This document shows positions 28,782 through 38,661 of a stretch of 64,000 nucleotides of DNA, one piece after another. The position numbers and the translations under genes were made by a program. This stretch comes from an uncultured Pluralibacter sp. (GTDB lineage: Bacteria > Pseudomonadota > Gammaproteobacteria > Enterobacterales > Enterobacteriaceae), in the NCBI RefSeq assembly GCF_913775985.1, contig NZ_CAJYMB010000012.1, forward strand, positions 43,773 to 107,772, in the 5' to 3' direction. The notes under the pieces were generated by a model. The model ran no database searches. It was not told the origin of the DNA and was given only the letters and a program-made list of their open reading frames with translations. The number at the start of each line of letters is the position of its first letter. Within the stretch, counting starts at the first letter, position 1.

Positions 28782-30230
28782 ATGCAACTTAACGACAGCA
28801 CTCTCTTTCACCAGCAGGCCTTCATTGACGGACACTGGCGCGACGCCGACAGCGGCGAAACCCTCAGCGTTACCAACCCGGCCAGCGGCGACACGCTCGG
28901 CAGCGTACCGAAAATGGGCGCTGGCGAAACCCGCGAAGCCATTAACGCTGCCGCCCGCGCCCTGCCCGCCTGGCGCGCCCTGACCGCCAAAGAGCGCGCC
29001 ACCATTTTGCGCCGCTGGTTCGATCTGATGGTGGAGCACCAGGACGATCTCGCCCGTCTGATGACCCTCGAACAGGGCAAGCCGCTGGCAGAAGCCAAAG
29101 GGGAAATCACCTACGCCGCCTCGTTTATCGAGTGGTTCGCCGAAGAGGGCAAGCGCGTTTACGGCGACACCATTCCCGGCCACCAGGCGGACAAGCGCCT
29201 GCTGGTGATCAAGCAGCCCATCGGCGTCACTGCCGCCATTACCCCGTGGAACTTCCCGGCGGCGATGATCACCCGCAAAGCGGGCCCGGCGCTGGCCGCG
29301 GGCTGCACGATGGTGGTCAAGCCCGCCAGCCAGACGCCGTTCTCGGCCCTGGCGCTGGCGGAGCTGGCCCGGCGCGCGGGGGTTCCTGACGGCGTATTCA
29401 GCGTAGTCACCGGATCTGCCGGCGACGTGGGCGGCGAGCTAACCAGCAACCCGCTGGTGCGCAAGCTCTCCTTTACCGGCTCCACCGACATTGGCCGCCA
29501 GCTAATGGAGCAGTGCGCGAAAGACATTAAAAAAGTGTCGCTGGAGCTGGGCGGCAACGCGCCCTTTATCGTCTTTGACGATGCCGATCTCGATAAAGCG
29601 GTGGAAGGGGCGCTGGCGTCCAAATTCCGCAACGCCGGGCAGACCTGCGTCTGCGCCAACCGCCTATACGTGCAGGACGGCATCTACGACCGCTTCGCCG
29701 AAAAGCTGCAGCAGGCGGTGGCGAAGCTGCGCGTCGGGAACGGCACCGAGTCCGGCATTACCGTCGGGCCAATGATTGATGAAAAAGCGGTGGCCAAAGT
29801 GGAAGAACACATCGCCGACGCGCTGGCCAAAGGCGCGCGCCTGGTGGCCGGCGGCAAGCCGCACGCGCTCGGCGGCAACTTCTTCCAGCCCACCATTCTG
29901 GTGGACGTCCCCAACGACGCCAAAGTGGCGAAAGAGGAAACGTTCGGCCCGCTGGCGCCGCTGTTCCGCTTTACCGATGAAGAGGACGTTATCGCCCGGG
30001 CCAACGACACCGAGTTTGGCCTCGCCGCCTACTTCTACGCCCGGGATCTGGGCCGGGTGTTCCGGGTAGGAGAAGCGCTGGAGTACGGCATTGTCGGCAT
30101 CAATACCGGGATTATCTCGACCGAGGTCGCGCCGTTTGGCGGGATCAAAGCCTCCGGCCTGGGCCGCGAAGGTTCTAAGTACGGCATCGAAGATTATTTA
30201 GAAATTAAATACATGTGTATCGGCATCTAA
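28782..30230 (+). CDS. gabD: Succinate/glutarate semialdehyde dehydrogenase
   Basis: GabD oxidises succinate semialdehyde (from GABA) or glutarate semialdehyde (from lysine) with NADP+. The 482-residue product has the ALDH glutamate in SLELGGNAPF, the catalytic cysteine in NAGQTCVCANR and the cofactor loop FTGSTDIGRQ. It follows lhgO after 48 bases and precedes gabT by 14, within one operon. Confidence 0.97.
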   Translation: MQLNDSTLFHQQAFIDGHWRDADSGETLSVTNPASGDTLGSVPKMGAGETREAINAAARALPAWRALTAKERATILRRWFDLMVEHQDDLARLMTLEQGKPLAEAKGEITYAASFIEWFAEEGKRVYGDTIPGHQADKRLLVIKQPIGVTAAITPWNFPAAMITRKAGPALAAGCTMVVKPASQTPFSALALAELARRAGVPDGVFSVVTGSAGDVGGELTSNPLVRKLSFTGSTDIGRQLMEQCAKDIKKVSLELGGNAPFIVFDDADLDKAVEGALASKFRNAGQTCVCANRLYVQDGIYDRFAEKLQQAVAKLRVGNGTESGITVGPMIDEKAVAKVEEHIADALAKGARLVAGGKPHALGGNFFQPTILVDVPNDAKVAKEETFGPLAPLFRFTDEEDVIARANDTEFGLAAYFYARDLGRVFRVGEALEYGIVGINTGIISTEVAPFGGIKASGLGREGSKYGIEDYLEIKYMCIGI

Positions 30231-30244
30231 GCGGAGAACAGATC

Positions 30245-31528
30245 ATGAGCAGCAACAAAGACCTTATGCAGCGCCGCGAAAGCGCTATCCCGCGCGGCGT
30301 TGGCCAGATCCACCCGATCTTTGCCGATCGCGCAGAAAACTGCCGCGTCTGGGACGTCGAGGGGCGCGAGTATCTCGACTTTGCCGGCGGTATTGCGGTA
30401 CTGAACACCGGCCACCTGCACCCGGACGTGGTATCCGCGGTAGAAGCGCAGCTGAAAAAGCTGTCCCATACCTGCTTCCAGGTACTGGCCTACGAGCCGT
30501 ACCTTGAGCTGTGCGAAATCATGAACCAGAAGGTGCCGGGAGACTTTGCCAAGAAGACCCTGCTGGTAACCACCGGCTCCGAAGCGGTAGAAAACGCGGT
30601 TAAAATCGCCCGCGCCGCCACGAAGCGCGCCGGGGTGATCGCCTTCAGCGGCGCGTACCACGGCCGCACCCACTACACCCTCTCGCTGACAGGTAAAGTA
30701 AATCCGTACTCGGCGGGCATGGGCCTGATGCCGGGCCAGGTCTACCGCGCGCTGTTCCCCTGCCCGCTGCACGGCATCAGCGAAGATGACGCCATCGCCA
30801 GCATTCAGCGCATCTTTAAAAACGACGCCGCGCCGGAAGACGTGGCCGCCATCATTATCGAGCCGGTGCAGGGCGAAGGCGGATTTTACGCCGCCAGCCC
30901 GGCCTTTATGCAACGCCTGCGCGCCCTGTGCGACGAGCACGGCATCATGCTGATTGCCGATGAAGTGCAGAGCGGCGCGGGCCGCACCGGCACCCTGTTT
31001 GCGATGGAGCAGATGGGCGTTGCGCCGGATCTCACCACCTTCGCTAAATCCATTGCCGGCGGCTTTCCGCTGGCGGGCGTCACCGGCCGCGCCGGAGTCA
31101 TGGACGCCGTCGGCCCCGGCGGTCTCGGCGGCACCTACGCCGGAAGCCCGATCGCCTGCGCCGCCGCGCTGGCGGTGCTGAAAACCTTCGAGCAGGAGAA
31201 CCTGCTGGAGAAAGCCAACGCGCTGGGTAAATCCCTGCGCGACGGCCTGCTGGCGATTGCCGAGAAGCATCCGGAAATCGGCGACGTGCGCGGCCTTGGG
31301 GCGATGATCGCCGTCGAGCTGTTTGAAGACGGCGATCGCGAGAAACCCAACGCGAAGCTTACTGCCGAGGTGGTATCACGCGCCCGGGAGAAGGGCTTAA
31401 TCCTGCTCTCCTGCGGCCCGTACTACAACGTGCTGCGCATTCTGGTCCCGCTGACGGTAGAAGAGGCGCAGGTGCACCAGGGGCTGGCGATTATCGGCGA
31501 GTGCTTTGACGAAGCGAAAAAAGCGTAA
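30245..31528 (+). CDS. gabT: 4-aminobutyrate / 5-aminovalerate aminotransferase
   Basis: GabT moves the amino group of GABA or 5-aminovalerate to 2-oxoglutarate. The 427-residue class III PLP enzyme shows LIADEVQSGAGRTG with the PLP aspartate, the Schiff-base lysine in TTFAKSIAGGFPLAG, and GGLGGTYAGSPIACAAALAVL. The start at 30245 (MSSNKDLMQRR) follows GGAGAACAG; an earlier in-frame start at 30215 overlaps gabD. Confidence 0.97.
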   Translation: MSSNKDLMQRRESAIPRGVGQIHPIFADRAENCRVWDVEGREYLDFAGGIAVLNTGHLHPDVVSAVEAQLKKLSHTCFQVLAYEPYLELCEIMNQKVPGDFAKKTLLVTTGSEAVENAVKIARAATKRAGVIAFSGAYHGRTHYTLSLTGKVNPYSAGMGLMPGQVYRALFPCPLHGISEDDAIASIQRIFKNDAAPEDVAAIIIEPVQGEGGFYAASPAFMQRLRALCDEHGIMLIADEVQSGAGRTGTLFAMEQMGVAPDLTTFAKSIAGGFPLAGVTGRAGVMDAVGPGGLGGTYAGSPIACAAALAVLKTFEQENLLEKANALGKSLRDGLLAIAEKHPEIGDVRGLGAMIAVELFEDGDREKPNAKLTAEVVSRAREKGLILLSCGPYYNVLRILVPLTVEEAQVHQGLAIIGECFDEAKKA

Positions 31529-31734
31529 GAGAGAAAAATCGTGACCAGGGAAATATTCGCGATGCCGTAAAAAAACAATAAAACGCGTGCTCCGGCGCAG
31601 GAAGCGGCGCGGGACGTTCGGCCAGGACCTGGCTCGGCGGCGGTAAATAACGCTGCCGCCGCCCTTCCCGGCGCGGCTCCCGCGTACAGACTGCCGGCGC
31701 GCTCTCCCGGGTAATTTACTTTGAGAGGCTTTTT

Positions 31735-33135
31735 ATGGAGCAACGTTCAACATCGCACGCGCTCGGCGGCGGGCTGAAATCACGCCACGTCACCATGCTG
31801 TCTATTGCCGGCGTCATCGGCGCCAGTCTGTTTGTCGGCTCCAGCGTCGCCATTGCCGAGGCCGGTCCCGCCGTACTGCTCTCCTACCTCTTCGCCGGGC
31901 TGCTGGTGGTGATGATCATGCGCATGCTGGGAGAGATGGCCATCGCCACTCCGGATACCGGCTCGTTTTCCACCTACGCCGACAAGGCTATCGGCCGCTG
32001 GGCCGGCTACACCATCGGCTGGCTCTACTGGTGGTTCTGGGTGCTGGTTATCCCGCTGGAGGCCAATATCGCCGCCATTATTCTGCACGGCTGGGTGCCG
32101 GGCGTGCCGGTGTGGCTCTTCTCGCTGGTGATTACCCTGGCGCTGACCGGCAGCAACCTGCTGAGCGTCAAAAACTACGGCGAATTCGAATTCTGGCTGG
32201 CGCTGTGCAAAGTGATCGCGATTCTGGCGTTTATCGGGCTGGGCACCGCGGCGATTAGCGGCTTTTATCCCTACGCGGACGTCGGCGGCATCTCGCGGCT
32301 GTGGGACCAGGGCGGCTTTATGCCCAACGGTTTCGGCGCGGTGCTGAGCGCGATGCTTATTACCATGTTCTCGTTTATGGGCGCGGAAATCGTCACCATC
32401 GCCGCCGCCGAGTCCGACGCGCCGGACAAGCACATCCGCCGGGCAACGAACTCGGTCATCTGGCGCATCTCGATTTTTTATCTCTGTTCGATTTTTGTGG
32501 TGGTGGCGCTGATCCCGTGGAACACGCCGGGGCTGAAAAGCATCGGCTCCTACCGCTCGGTGCTGGAGCTGCTGAACGTTCCCTACGCGAAGCTGATTAT
32601 GGACGGGGTTATCCTGCTGTCGGTTACCAGCTGCCTGAACTCGGCGCTGTATACTGCCTCGCGGATGCTCTACTCCCTGAGCCGCCGCGGCGATGCCCCG
32701 GCGGCAATGGGTAAAACTAACCGCAGCAAAACGCCCTATGTGGCGGTGCTGCTCTCCACCGGCGCGGCGTTTCTGACGGTTATCGTCAACTATTACGCCC
32801 CGGCGAAAGTCTTCAAATTCCTGATCGACAGCTCCGGCGCGATTGCCCTGCTGGTCTACCTGGTGATTGCCGTCTCCCAGCTGCGGATGCGCAAGCTGCT
32901 ACGCGCCCAGGGCTGCGAGCTGACGCTGAAAATGTGGCTGTTCCCGTGGCTGACCTGGCTTGTGATCGCTTTTATCTGCGCGGTGCTGGTGGTAATGCTG
33001 TTCCGCCCGGCCCAGCAGCTGGAAGTGCTGTCCACCGGCGCGCTGGCCATTGCGATTATCTGCACCGTGCCGATCATGTCGCGCTGGAACAAGCTGGCGC
33101 TGTGGCCCAAAATCGCCCTTAACAGTTCCCGATAA
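31735..33135 (+). CDS. gabP: GABA permease
   Basis: GabP imports GABA with protons. The 466-residue APC-family protein has 12 hydrophobic helices and the family segment SIAGVIGASLFVGSSVAIAEAGPA. It lies 206 bases after gabT; that gap shows no gene and no clear terminator. The ribosome-binding site is TTGAGAGG. E. coli GabP has the same length. Confidence 0.96.
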   Translation: MEQRSTSHALGGGLKSRHVTMLSIAGVIGASLFVGSSVAIAEAGPAVLLSYLFAGLLVVMIMRMLGEMAIATPDTGSFSTYADKAIGRWAGYTIGWLYWWFWVLVIPLEANIAAIILHGWVPGVPVWLFSLVITLALTGSNLLSVKNYGEFEFWLALCKVIAILAFIGLGTAAISGFYPYADVGGISRLWDQGGFMPNGFGAVLSAMLITMFSFMGAEIVTIAAAESDAPDKHIRRATNSVIWRISIFYLCSIFVVVALIPWNTPGLKSIGSYRSVLELLNVPYAKLIMDGVILLSVTSCLNSALYTASRMLYSLSRRGDAPAAMGKTNRSKTPYVAVLLSTGAAFLTVIVNYYAPAKVFKFLIDSSGAIALLVYLVIAVSQLRMRKLLRAQGCELTLKMWLFPWLTWLVIAFICAVLVVMLFRPAQQLEVLSTGALAIAIICTVPIMSRWNKLALWPKIALNSSR

Positions 33136-33175
33136 TGCCCGTCCCGGCAGCAGCCGGGACGCTCAGGAGTGATGC

Positions 33176-33886
33176 ATGACCGCTACCGCGCAACCGACAG
33201 CCCTGGACGGATACCGCTGGCTGAAAAACGATATTATTCGCGGCGTCTACCAGCCCGACGAAAAGCTGCGCATGAGCCTGCTCACCGACCGCTACCGGCT
33301 CGGGGTCGGGCCGCTGCGCGAGGCGCTCTCGCAGCTGGTGGCCGAACAGCTGGTCACGGTGGTCAATCAGAAAGGCTACCGGGTGGCGCCGATGTCGGTT
33401 CAGGAGCTGCTGGATATTTTCGACGCCCGCGCCAGCACCGAGGCGATGCTGGTGGAGCTGGCCATCGCCCGGGGCGGTGACGACTGGGAAGCCGAGATCC
33501 TCGCCCGGGCGCACATGCTCGGCAAGCTGGACGCCGTTGACGCCAGCGAGCAGATGCTCGACGAGTGGGACCGCCGCCACCAGGCGTTTCACACCGCCAT
33601 CGTGGCCGGGTGCGGCTCGCGCTATCTGCTGCAAATGCGCGAGCGGCTGTTCGACCTCGCCGCCCGCTACCGCTTTATCTGGCTGCGCAAAACGGTGCTG
33701 TCAGTGGAGATGCTGGAGGATAAACACGTTCAGCACCAGGCGCTGGTGGACGCCATTCTCGCCCGGGACGCGGCCCGCGCCAGCGACCTGATGCGCGAGC
33801 ATCTGCTGACGCCCATTCCGATTATTCAGCAGGCGATGGGGGAGCCGGGGAAAACCGCAGCACCGGCGGCCAGGCATCCTCAGTAA
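33176..33886 (+). CDS. csiR: GntR/FCD-family repressor of the gab cluster
   Basis: CsiR (GlaR) represses the glaH promoter and is released by glutarate in E. coli. The 236-residue product has an N-terminal winged helix (LKNDIIRGVYQPDEKLRMSLLTDRYRLGVGPLREALSQLVAEQ) and a C-terminal FCD ligand domain with metal-binding histidines (DRRHQAFHTAIVAGCGS, KHVQHQALVDAIL). It is about 16 residues longer than E. coli CsiR at the ends. It closes the operon, and its last 7 bases overlap the convergent toxin gene. Confidence 0.94.
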   Translation: MTATAQPTALDGYRWLKNDIIRGVYQPDEKLRMSLLTDRYRLGVGPLREALSQLVAEQLVTVVNQKGYRVAPMSVQELLDIFDARASTEAMLVELAIARGGDDWEAEILARAHMLGKLDAVDASEQMLDEWDRRHQAFHTAIVAGCGSRYLLQMRERLFDLAARYRFIWLRKTVLSVEMLEDKHVQHQALVDAILARDAARASDLMREHLLTPIPIIQQAMGEPGKTAAPAARHPQ

Positions 33887-34194
33887 AGGGTTGGCTCGGG
33901 CAGGCCGGCTTCATAGTCTTGCCCGCCGTGCCATATGCCCACGATAGTGACTGTTTTGTCGCGGATAACAAACGCAACTACCGTGCGTTTACGGTAGTTT
34001 GTGATTCGAAGACCCGGCAGAATGTCGTCCCTGCAGTTTCCCCTGTGCGGAAACTGCGCCAGCGAATCACAGTAATCCACTAACTTGTGGGTAAATCTTC
34101 GCGCGATTTCTGGCCCGGCCGCTTGAGCAATATATTCATACAGCGCCACCAGCCGATCCGCCGCTGCCGAAGAGTACTCTACCCGGTAATCCAT
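33880..34194 (-). CDS. ParE/RelE-superfamily toxin
   Basis: A 104-residue protein of the ParE type: MDYRVEYSSAAADRLVALYEYI, AQFPHRGNCRDDILPGLRITNYRKRTVVAFVI and VTIVGIWHGGQDYE. The Arg-rich central strand and the final IWHGGQDYE are family marks. ParE toxins usually inhibit gyrase, RelE-type ones cleave mRNA; this one is nearer ParE. The start codon shares one base with the antitoxin stop (TAATG), so the pair is translationally coupled. No truncation is seen. Confidence 0.85.
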   Translation of the reverse strand: MDYRVEYSSAAADRLVALYEYIAQAAGPEIARRFTHKLVDYCDSLAQFPHRGNCRDDILPGLRITNYRKRTVVAFVIRDKTVTIVGIWHGGQDYEAGLPEPTLY

Positions 34195-34472
34195 TATTCA
34201 TCTCCAGTATCCTTACCGTATGCGGCGTTGAGTCTGTCCCTGACATCATTACTGCTGAGGCGACTCGCTTCCCCCCTTTGCACAGCCTGCCATTCCGGGA
34301 CGACCTCTTCCCGCAGCCACTTCTCAACCGCATTATCCCGGGCCATCAGCGCCCGCAGTCCTTCACGGATAACCTCACTTTCCGAGGCATATTCGCCGCT
34401 GGCTACTCTGGCCTTTACCTGTGCGGCCATTTCATTCGGCAGCGTGATACTCATCTGCTGAGTGGTTCTCAT
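34194..34472 (-). CDS. ParD-type ribbon-helix-helix antitoxin
   Basis: A 92-residue CopG/ParD antitoxin. The N-terminal ribbon-helix-helix is MSITLPNEMAAQVKARVASGEYASESEVIREGLRAL; the acidic C-terminal part would cover the ParE toxin encoded immediately after it. ATG 34472 was preferred over an in-frame GTG at 34481 because GAGGTG lies at correct spacing. Such antitoxins usually repress their own promoter, which must lie in the 257-base gap shared with fdhF. Confidence 0.87.
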   Translation of the reverse strand: MRTTQQMSITLPNEMAAQVKARVASGEYASESEVIREGLRALMARDNAVEKWLREEVVPEWQAVQRGEASRLSSNDVRDRLNAAYGKDTGDE

Positions 34473-34582
34473 CGCAGGCACCTCTTTTAGTCCGATAGGA
34501 TTTAATCATACTCACAATGCCGCGCATCGTCATGTTCGCTTTTTATGCATAATGTCGATTAACCCTCTTCTATTCCCTCCGT

Positions 34583-34607
34583 TCGACACGTCAAAACTGA
34601 CGAAATC
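34583..34607 (+). promoter_or_regulatory. Candidate FhlA activator site of fdhF
   Basis: An imperfect inverted repeat, TTCGACACGTCA then TGACGAAAT with a perfect GTCA-AAAC-TGAC core (34590-34601), lies about 80 bases upstream of the sigma54 promoter. The place and TCGACA/GTCA content fit FhlA upstream activating sites of formate-regulon genes. Confidence 0.5.
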
Positions 34608-34664
34608 CCGGCGTCGTCATTGCTAAACCCGCCGCAAGCCCCCATATACCCACACAATTAAAAG

Positions 34665-34680
34665 TGGCATAGAAGCTGCA
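34665..34680 (+). promoter_or_regulatory. Sigma54 promoter of fdhF
   Basis: TGGCAT-AGAAG-CTGCA matches the -24/-12 consensus TGGCAC-N5-TTGCA, with GG and GC at the required 10-base spacing. It lies 50 bases before fdhF, which is sigma54/FhlA-dependent in E. coli. Confidence 0.88.
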
Positions 34681-34729
34681 TATAAGTGCGCTGAGTGCAT
34701 TTACGTATTGAATGAATGGAGCACAACCG

Positions 34730-36877
34730 ATGAAAAAAGTCGTCACGGTTTGCCCTTACTGCGCATCGGGCTGCAAGATAAACCTGGTGGTGGATAACGG
34801 CAAAATCGTCCGGGCGGAGGCGGCGCAGGGCAAAACCAATCAGGGAACCCTGTGTCTGAAAGGCTACTACGGCTGGGATTTTATTAACGATACCCAGATC
34901 CTCACCCCGCGTCTGAAAAGCCCGATGATCCGCCGCCAGCGCGGTGGCAAGCTGGAGTCCGTCTCCTGGGATGAGGCGCTCGACTACGTGGCGACGCGCC
35001 TTAGCGCAATCAAGGCCAAATACGGCCCGGACGCCATCCAGACCACCGGCTCCTCACGCGGTACCGGTAACGAAACCAACTACATTATGCAAAAGTTCGC
35101 GCGGGCGGTGATTGGCACCAACAACGTGGACTGCTGCGCGCGCGTCTGACACGGCCCTTCGGTTGCAGGTCTGCACCAGTCGGTCGGAAACGGCGCAATG
35201 AGCAATGCTATCAACGAGATCGATAATACCGATCTGGTCTTTATTTTTGGCTATAACCCGGCGGATTCCCATCCTATCGTGGCGAATCACGTCATCAATG
35301 CCAAACGCAACGGGGCGAAAATCATCGTCTGCGATCCGCGCAAAATCGAAACCGCGCGCATTGCCGACATGCACATCGCGCTGAAAAACGGTTCGAATAT
35401 TGCGCTGCTGAACGCTATCGGACACGTGATCATCGAAGAGAACCTGTACGACCAGGGGTTTGTCGCCAGCCGTACCGAAGGCTTCGAGGAGTACCGCAAA
35501 ATCGTCGAAGGCTACACGCCGGAATCGGTGGAAGAGATCACCGGCGTCAGCGCCCAGGAGATCCGCCGCTGCGCGCGGATGTACGCCGGGGCGAAATCGG
35601 CGGCGATCCTGTGGGGCATGGGCGTCACCCAGTTCTATCAGGGTGTGGAAACCGTGCGCTCCCTCACCAGCCTGGCGATGCTCACCGGCAACCTCGGCAA
35701 GCCGAGCGTCGGGGTCAACCCGGTGCGCGGGCAGAACAACGTGCAGGGCGCCTGCGACATGGGCGCGCTGCCGGACACCTATCCGGGCTACCAGTACGTC
35801 AAGTTCCCGGAGCACCGCGAAAAATTCGCTAAAGCCTGGGGCGTCGAGAGCCTGCCGGAGCACACCGGCTACCGCATCAGCGAGCTGCCCCACCGGGTGG
35901 CACACGGCGAAGTGCGCGCGGCATATATCATGGGCGAAGATCCGCTTCAGACCGACGCCGAGCTGTCTGCGGTACGCAAGGCCTTTGAAGAGCTGGAGCT
36001 GGTCATCGTGCAGGATATCTTTATGACCAAAACCGCCGCGGCGGCAGACGTCATCCTGCCGTCCACCTCCTGGGGCGAACACGAAGGGGTTTACACCGCG
36101 GCAGACCGCGGCTTCCAGCGCTTCTTCAAGGCGGTGGAGCCGAAGTGGGATCTGAAAACCGACTGGCAAATCATCAGCGAAATCGCCACCCGGATGGGCT
36201 ACCCGATGCGCTATGACAACACCCAGCAAATCTGGGACGAGCTGCGCCACCTGTGCCCGGACTTCCTCGGTGCCACCTACGAGAAGATGGGCGAGCTGGG
36301 CTATATCCAGTGGCCGTGCCGGGACGAGTCCGACGCCGACCAGGGCACCTCGTACCTGTTTGAGGAGCGCTTCGACACGCCGAACGGGCTGGCGCAGTTC
36401 TACACCTGCGACTGGGTCGCGCCGATGGACAAACTCAGCGACGAGTATCCGATGGTGCTCTCCACGGTGCGCGAAGTGGGCCACTACTCCTGCCGCTCGA
36501 TGACCGGCAACTGCGCCGCGCTGGCGGCGCTGGCGGACGAGCCGGGCTACGCCCAGATCAACACCGAAGATGCCAAACGGCTGGGTATTGAGGACGAGGC
36601 GCTGGTGTGGGTTAACTCGCGCAAAGGGAAAATAATCACCCGGGCGAAGGTCAGCAACCGGCCAAACAAAGGCGCAGTATACATGACCTACCAGTGGTGG
36701 ATCGGCGCCTGCAACGAGCTGGTGGCGGAAAACCTGAGCCCGATAACCAAAACGCCGGAGTATAAATACTGCGCCGTGCGGGTGGAGCGCATCAGCGATC
36801 AGCGCGCCGCCGAGCAGTTCGTCATTGAGGAATATAATAAGCTGAAGTCGCGGCTGCGCGAGAGCGCGCTGGGATAA
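34730..36877 (+). CDS. fdhF: Formate dehydrogenase H, selenocysteine-containing
   Basis: FdhF is the molybdenum selenoenzyme of the formate hydrogenlyase complex and oxidises formate to CO2. Reading through the in-frame TGA at 35147-35149 as selenocysteine 140 (CCARV-U-HGPSVAG) gives 715 residues, the E. coli length. The 4Fe-4S cysteines are C8, C11, C15 and C42. Molybdopterin-binding blocks (MLTGNLGKPSVGVNPVRGQNN, EDPLQTDAE) are intact. The TGA is followed at once by a SECIS hairpin. Standard translation would wrongly split this into two genes. The start at 34730 follows GGAG. The frame is undamaged. Confidence 0.98.
35147..35187 (+). promoter_or_regulatory. SECIS element and selenocysteine codon of fdhF
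   Basis: The TGA and the following bases fold into a hairpin with loop AGGTCT flanked by GGTTGC and GCACC, the SelB-binding apical stem-loop of bacterial fdhF SECIS elements. It directs insertion of selenocysteine at residue 140. Confidence 0.92.
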
Positions 36878-36898
36878 CGGTAACCGGGGTGATTTGTT

Positions 36899-36924
36899 GG
36901 GGGAACGAACGTTCCCCCTTTTTT
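36899..36924 (+). terminator. Terminator of fdhF
   Basis: GGGGGAAC (36899-36906) pairs with GTTCCCCC (36911-36918) across GAAC, and TTTTTT follows. It lies 22 bases after the fdhF stop. Confidence 0.92.
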
Positions 36925-36935
36925 ATACCTGAAGA

Positions 36936-38249
36936 TTAAGAGTTAGCTTTCGAGTCGAATTTACCTAACACCTCACGCTCGTAAGCCTGCGCTTTCTTAC
37001 GGTCAAACTGATGCTCCCACTTGGAGATAACCAGCACCGCCAGCGCGTTGCCCACCACGTTCAGCGCGGTACGCGCCATGTCGAGAATACGGTCAACACC
37101 GGCGATAAACGCCAGCCCTTCCAGCGGAATACCGACGCTGCCAAGGGTCGCCAGCAGCACCACAAACGAAACGCCGGGCACGCCCGCGATCCCTTTTGAG
37201 GTCACCATCAGGGTCAGCACCAGAATGATTTCCTGTCCGAGGGACAGCTCAATGCCGTACAGCTGCGCGATAAAGATAGCGGCAATACTCTGGTACAGCG
37301 TGGAGCCGTCCAGGTTAAACGAGTAGCCGGTAGGCACTACGAAGCTGGTGATCGACGCCGGCGCGCCGTAGGCTTCCATCTTCTCGATGATGCGCGGCAG
37401 CACGCTCTCCGAGCTGGAGGTGGAGTACGCCAGGATCAGCTCGTCTTTCAGGATGCGGATCAGAGTCCAGATATTCAGATTGCAGATTTTCGCCACGATC
37501 CCCAGCACCACCAGCGCGAAGAACAGAATCGCGAAGTGCACCAGAATTACCAGCTTCGCCAGCGGCCACAGGGAGGCAAAGCCGAAGTTCGCCACGGTGA
37601 CCGAGATCAGCGCAAACACCCCGATCGGCGCATAGAGCATGATCATATGGGTGACTTTGAACATGGTTTCAGAAATGGAGCGGAACACGGTCACCAGCGG
37701 CTCGCGGTGGTTAGCCGGCAGCGAGGCCAGGCCCAGACCAAACAGCACCGAGAAGAAGATGATCGGCAGCATTTCGCCTTTCGCCATCGACGCCACGATG
37801 TTGGTCGGCACCAGCGAAAGCAGCGTCCCTACCAGGCCGTGGGCGTGGCTCTGCACTTCCGCAGTAGTACTCTGGTATTTTGAAATATCCACCGCTGCCA
37901 GCGTCGACATATCAATGCCGGAGCCCGGCTGGAATACGTTAGCCAGCGTAATGCCGACCACGATAGCCACCGTGGTGATCACTTCGAAATAGATAATGGT
38001 TTTCGCGCCGATGCGCCCGAGGGATTTCGCATCGCCTACACCAGCGATGCCGACGATCAGGGTTGAAATAACGATCGGGACGACGATCATTTTGATCAGG
38101 TGAATAAAGATATCGCCCGCCGGGGAGAGCAGATTGACAATCAGCCAGTCGCGGTCCGCGCTGTGGTAGTGGAGGTAGCTTCCAAGGAGAATACCGAAGA
38201 CCAGCGCCAGCAGGATCTGCCAGGCGAGGCTTATTTTAGCCTTTTTCAT
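36936..38249 (-). CDS. gltP: Proton/glutamate-aspartate symporter
   Basis: GltP imports glutamate and aspartate with protons and belongs to the DAACS (glutamate transporter) family. The 437 residues match E. coli. The re-entrant serine-rich loop AYSTSSSESVLPRI and the second motif VPTGYSFNLDGSTLYQSIAAIF are present. The gene is monocistronic and divergent from acs. Confidence 0.97.
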   Translation of the reverse strand: MKKAKISLAWQILLALVFGILLGSYLHYHSADRDWLIVNLLSPAGDIFIHLIKMIVVPIVISTLIVGIAGVGDAKSLGRIGAKTIIYFEVITTVAIVVGITLANVFQPGSGIDMSTLAAVDISKYQSTTAEVQSHAHGLVGTLLSLVPTNIVASMAKGEMLPIIFFSVLFGLGLASLPANHREPLVTVFRSISETMFKVTHMIMLYAPIGVFALISVTVANFGFASLWPLAKLVILVHFAILFFALVVLGIVAKICNLNIWTLIRILKDELILAYSTSSSESVLPRIIEKMEAYGAPASITSFVVPTGYSFNLDGSTLYQSIAAIFIAQLYGIELSLGQEIILVLTLMVTSKGIAGVPGVSFVVLLATLGSVGIPLEGLAFIAGVDRILDMARTALNVVGNALAVLVISKWEHQFDRKKAQAYEREVLGKFDSKANS

Positions 38250-38661
38250 GAGTTAACTTCCTCTGTGCAGGGCGCCATAACTAATACATATGACGAATAC
38301 TAAATGGGAGTGACTTGTGCGGCGTCTATAGATAGATTTTTTAACGCGCCGTATCAGTATCATCTGCACGCTATGCTACGCAAGCCTTTAATAACGGGGC
38401 TTTAATGTGACAAAAGTGGATCTAGCCAGAATTAAATACAGTTAGTATAAATAAGTTATTGTTATAGAATATATTTTAAATAATAAAATTAAATAAATAC
38501 CCAATGGTGATTATTTCACCGCTGATGTTCGTTCGATTATTTTTTACCCAACACAAACAATGCGTGATCTGTCGCCCAAATTATAAACAAACCCGTTAAA
38601 AGACCTTTAATTAACGTTTATGTGACATATTATTAACATCCTAACAAGGAGAATAATTGCC
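38250..38661. other. Divergent regulatory region gltP-acs
   Basis: About 410 AT-rich bases without a gene. CRP-like half-sites TGTGA occur at 38406 and 38621. In E. coli acs is activated by two CRP sites and modulated by Fis and IHF; the AT-rich run 38430-38520 could hold IHF sites, but none was assigned. Confidence 0.5.

Noticed and set aside
34730..35149. Formate dehydrogenase ending at an in-frame TGA, followed by a second gene from 35198
   Set aside because: The TGA is a selenocysteine codon with a matching SECIS hairpin; the two pieces form one FdhF of normal length.
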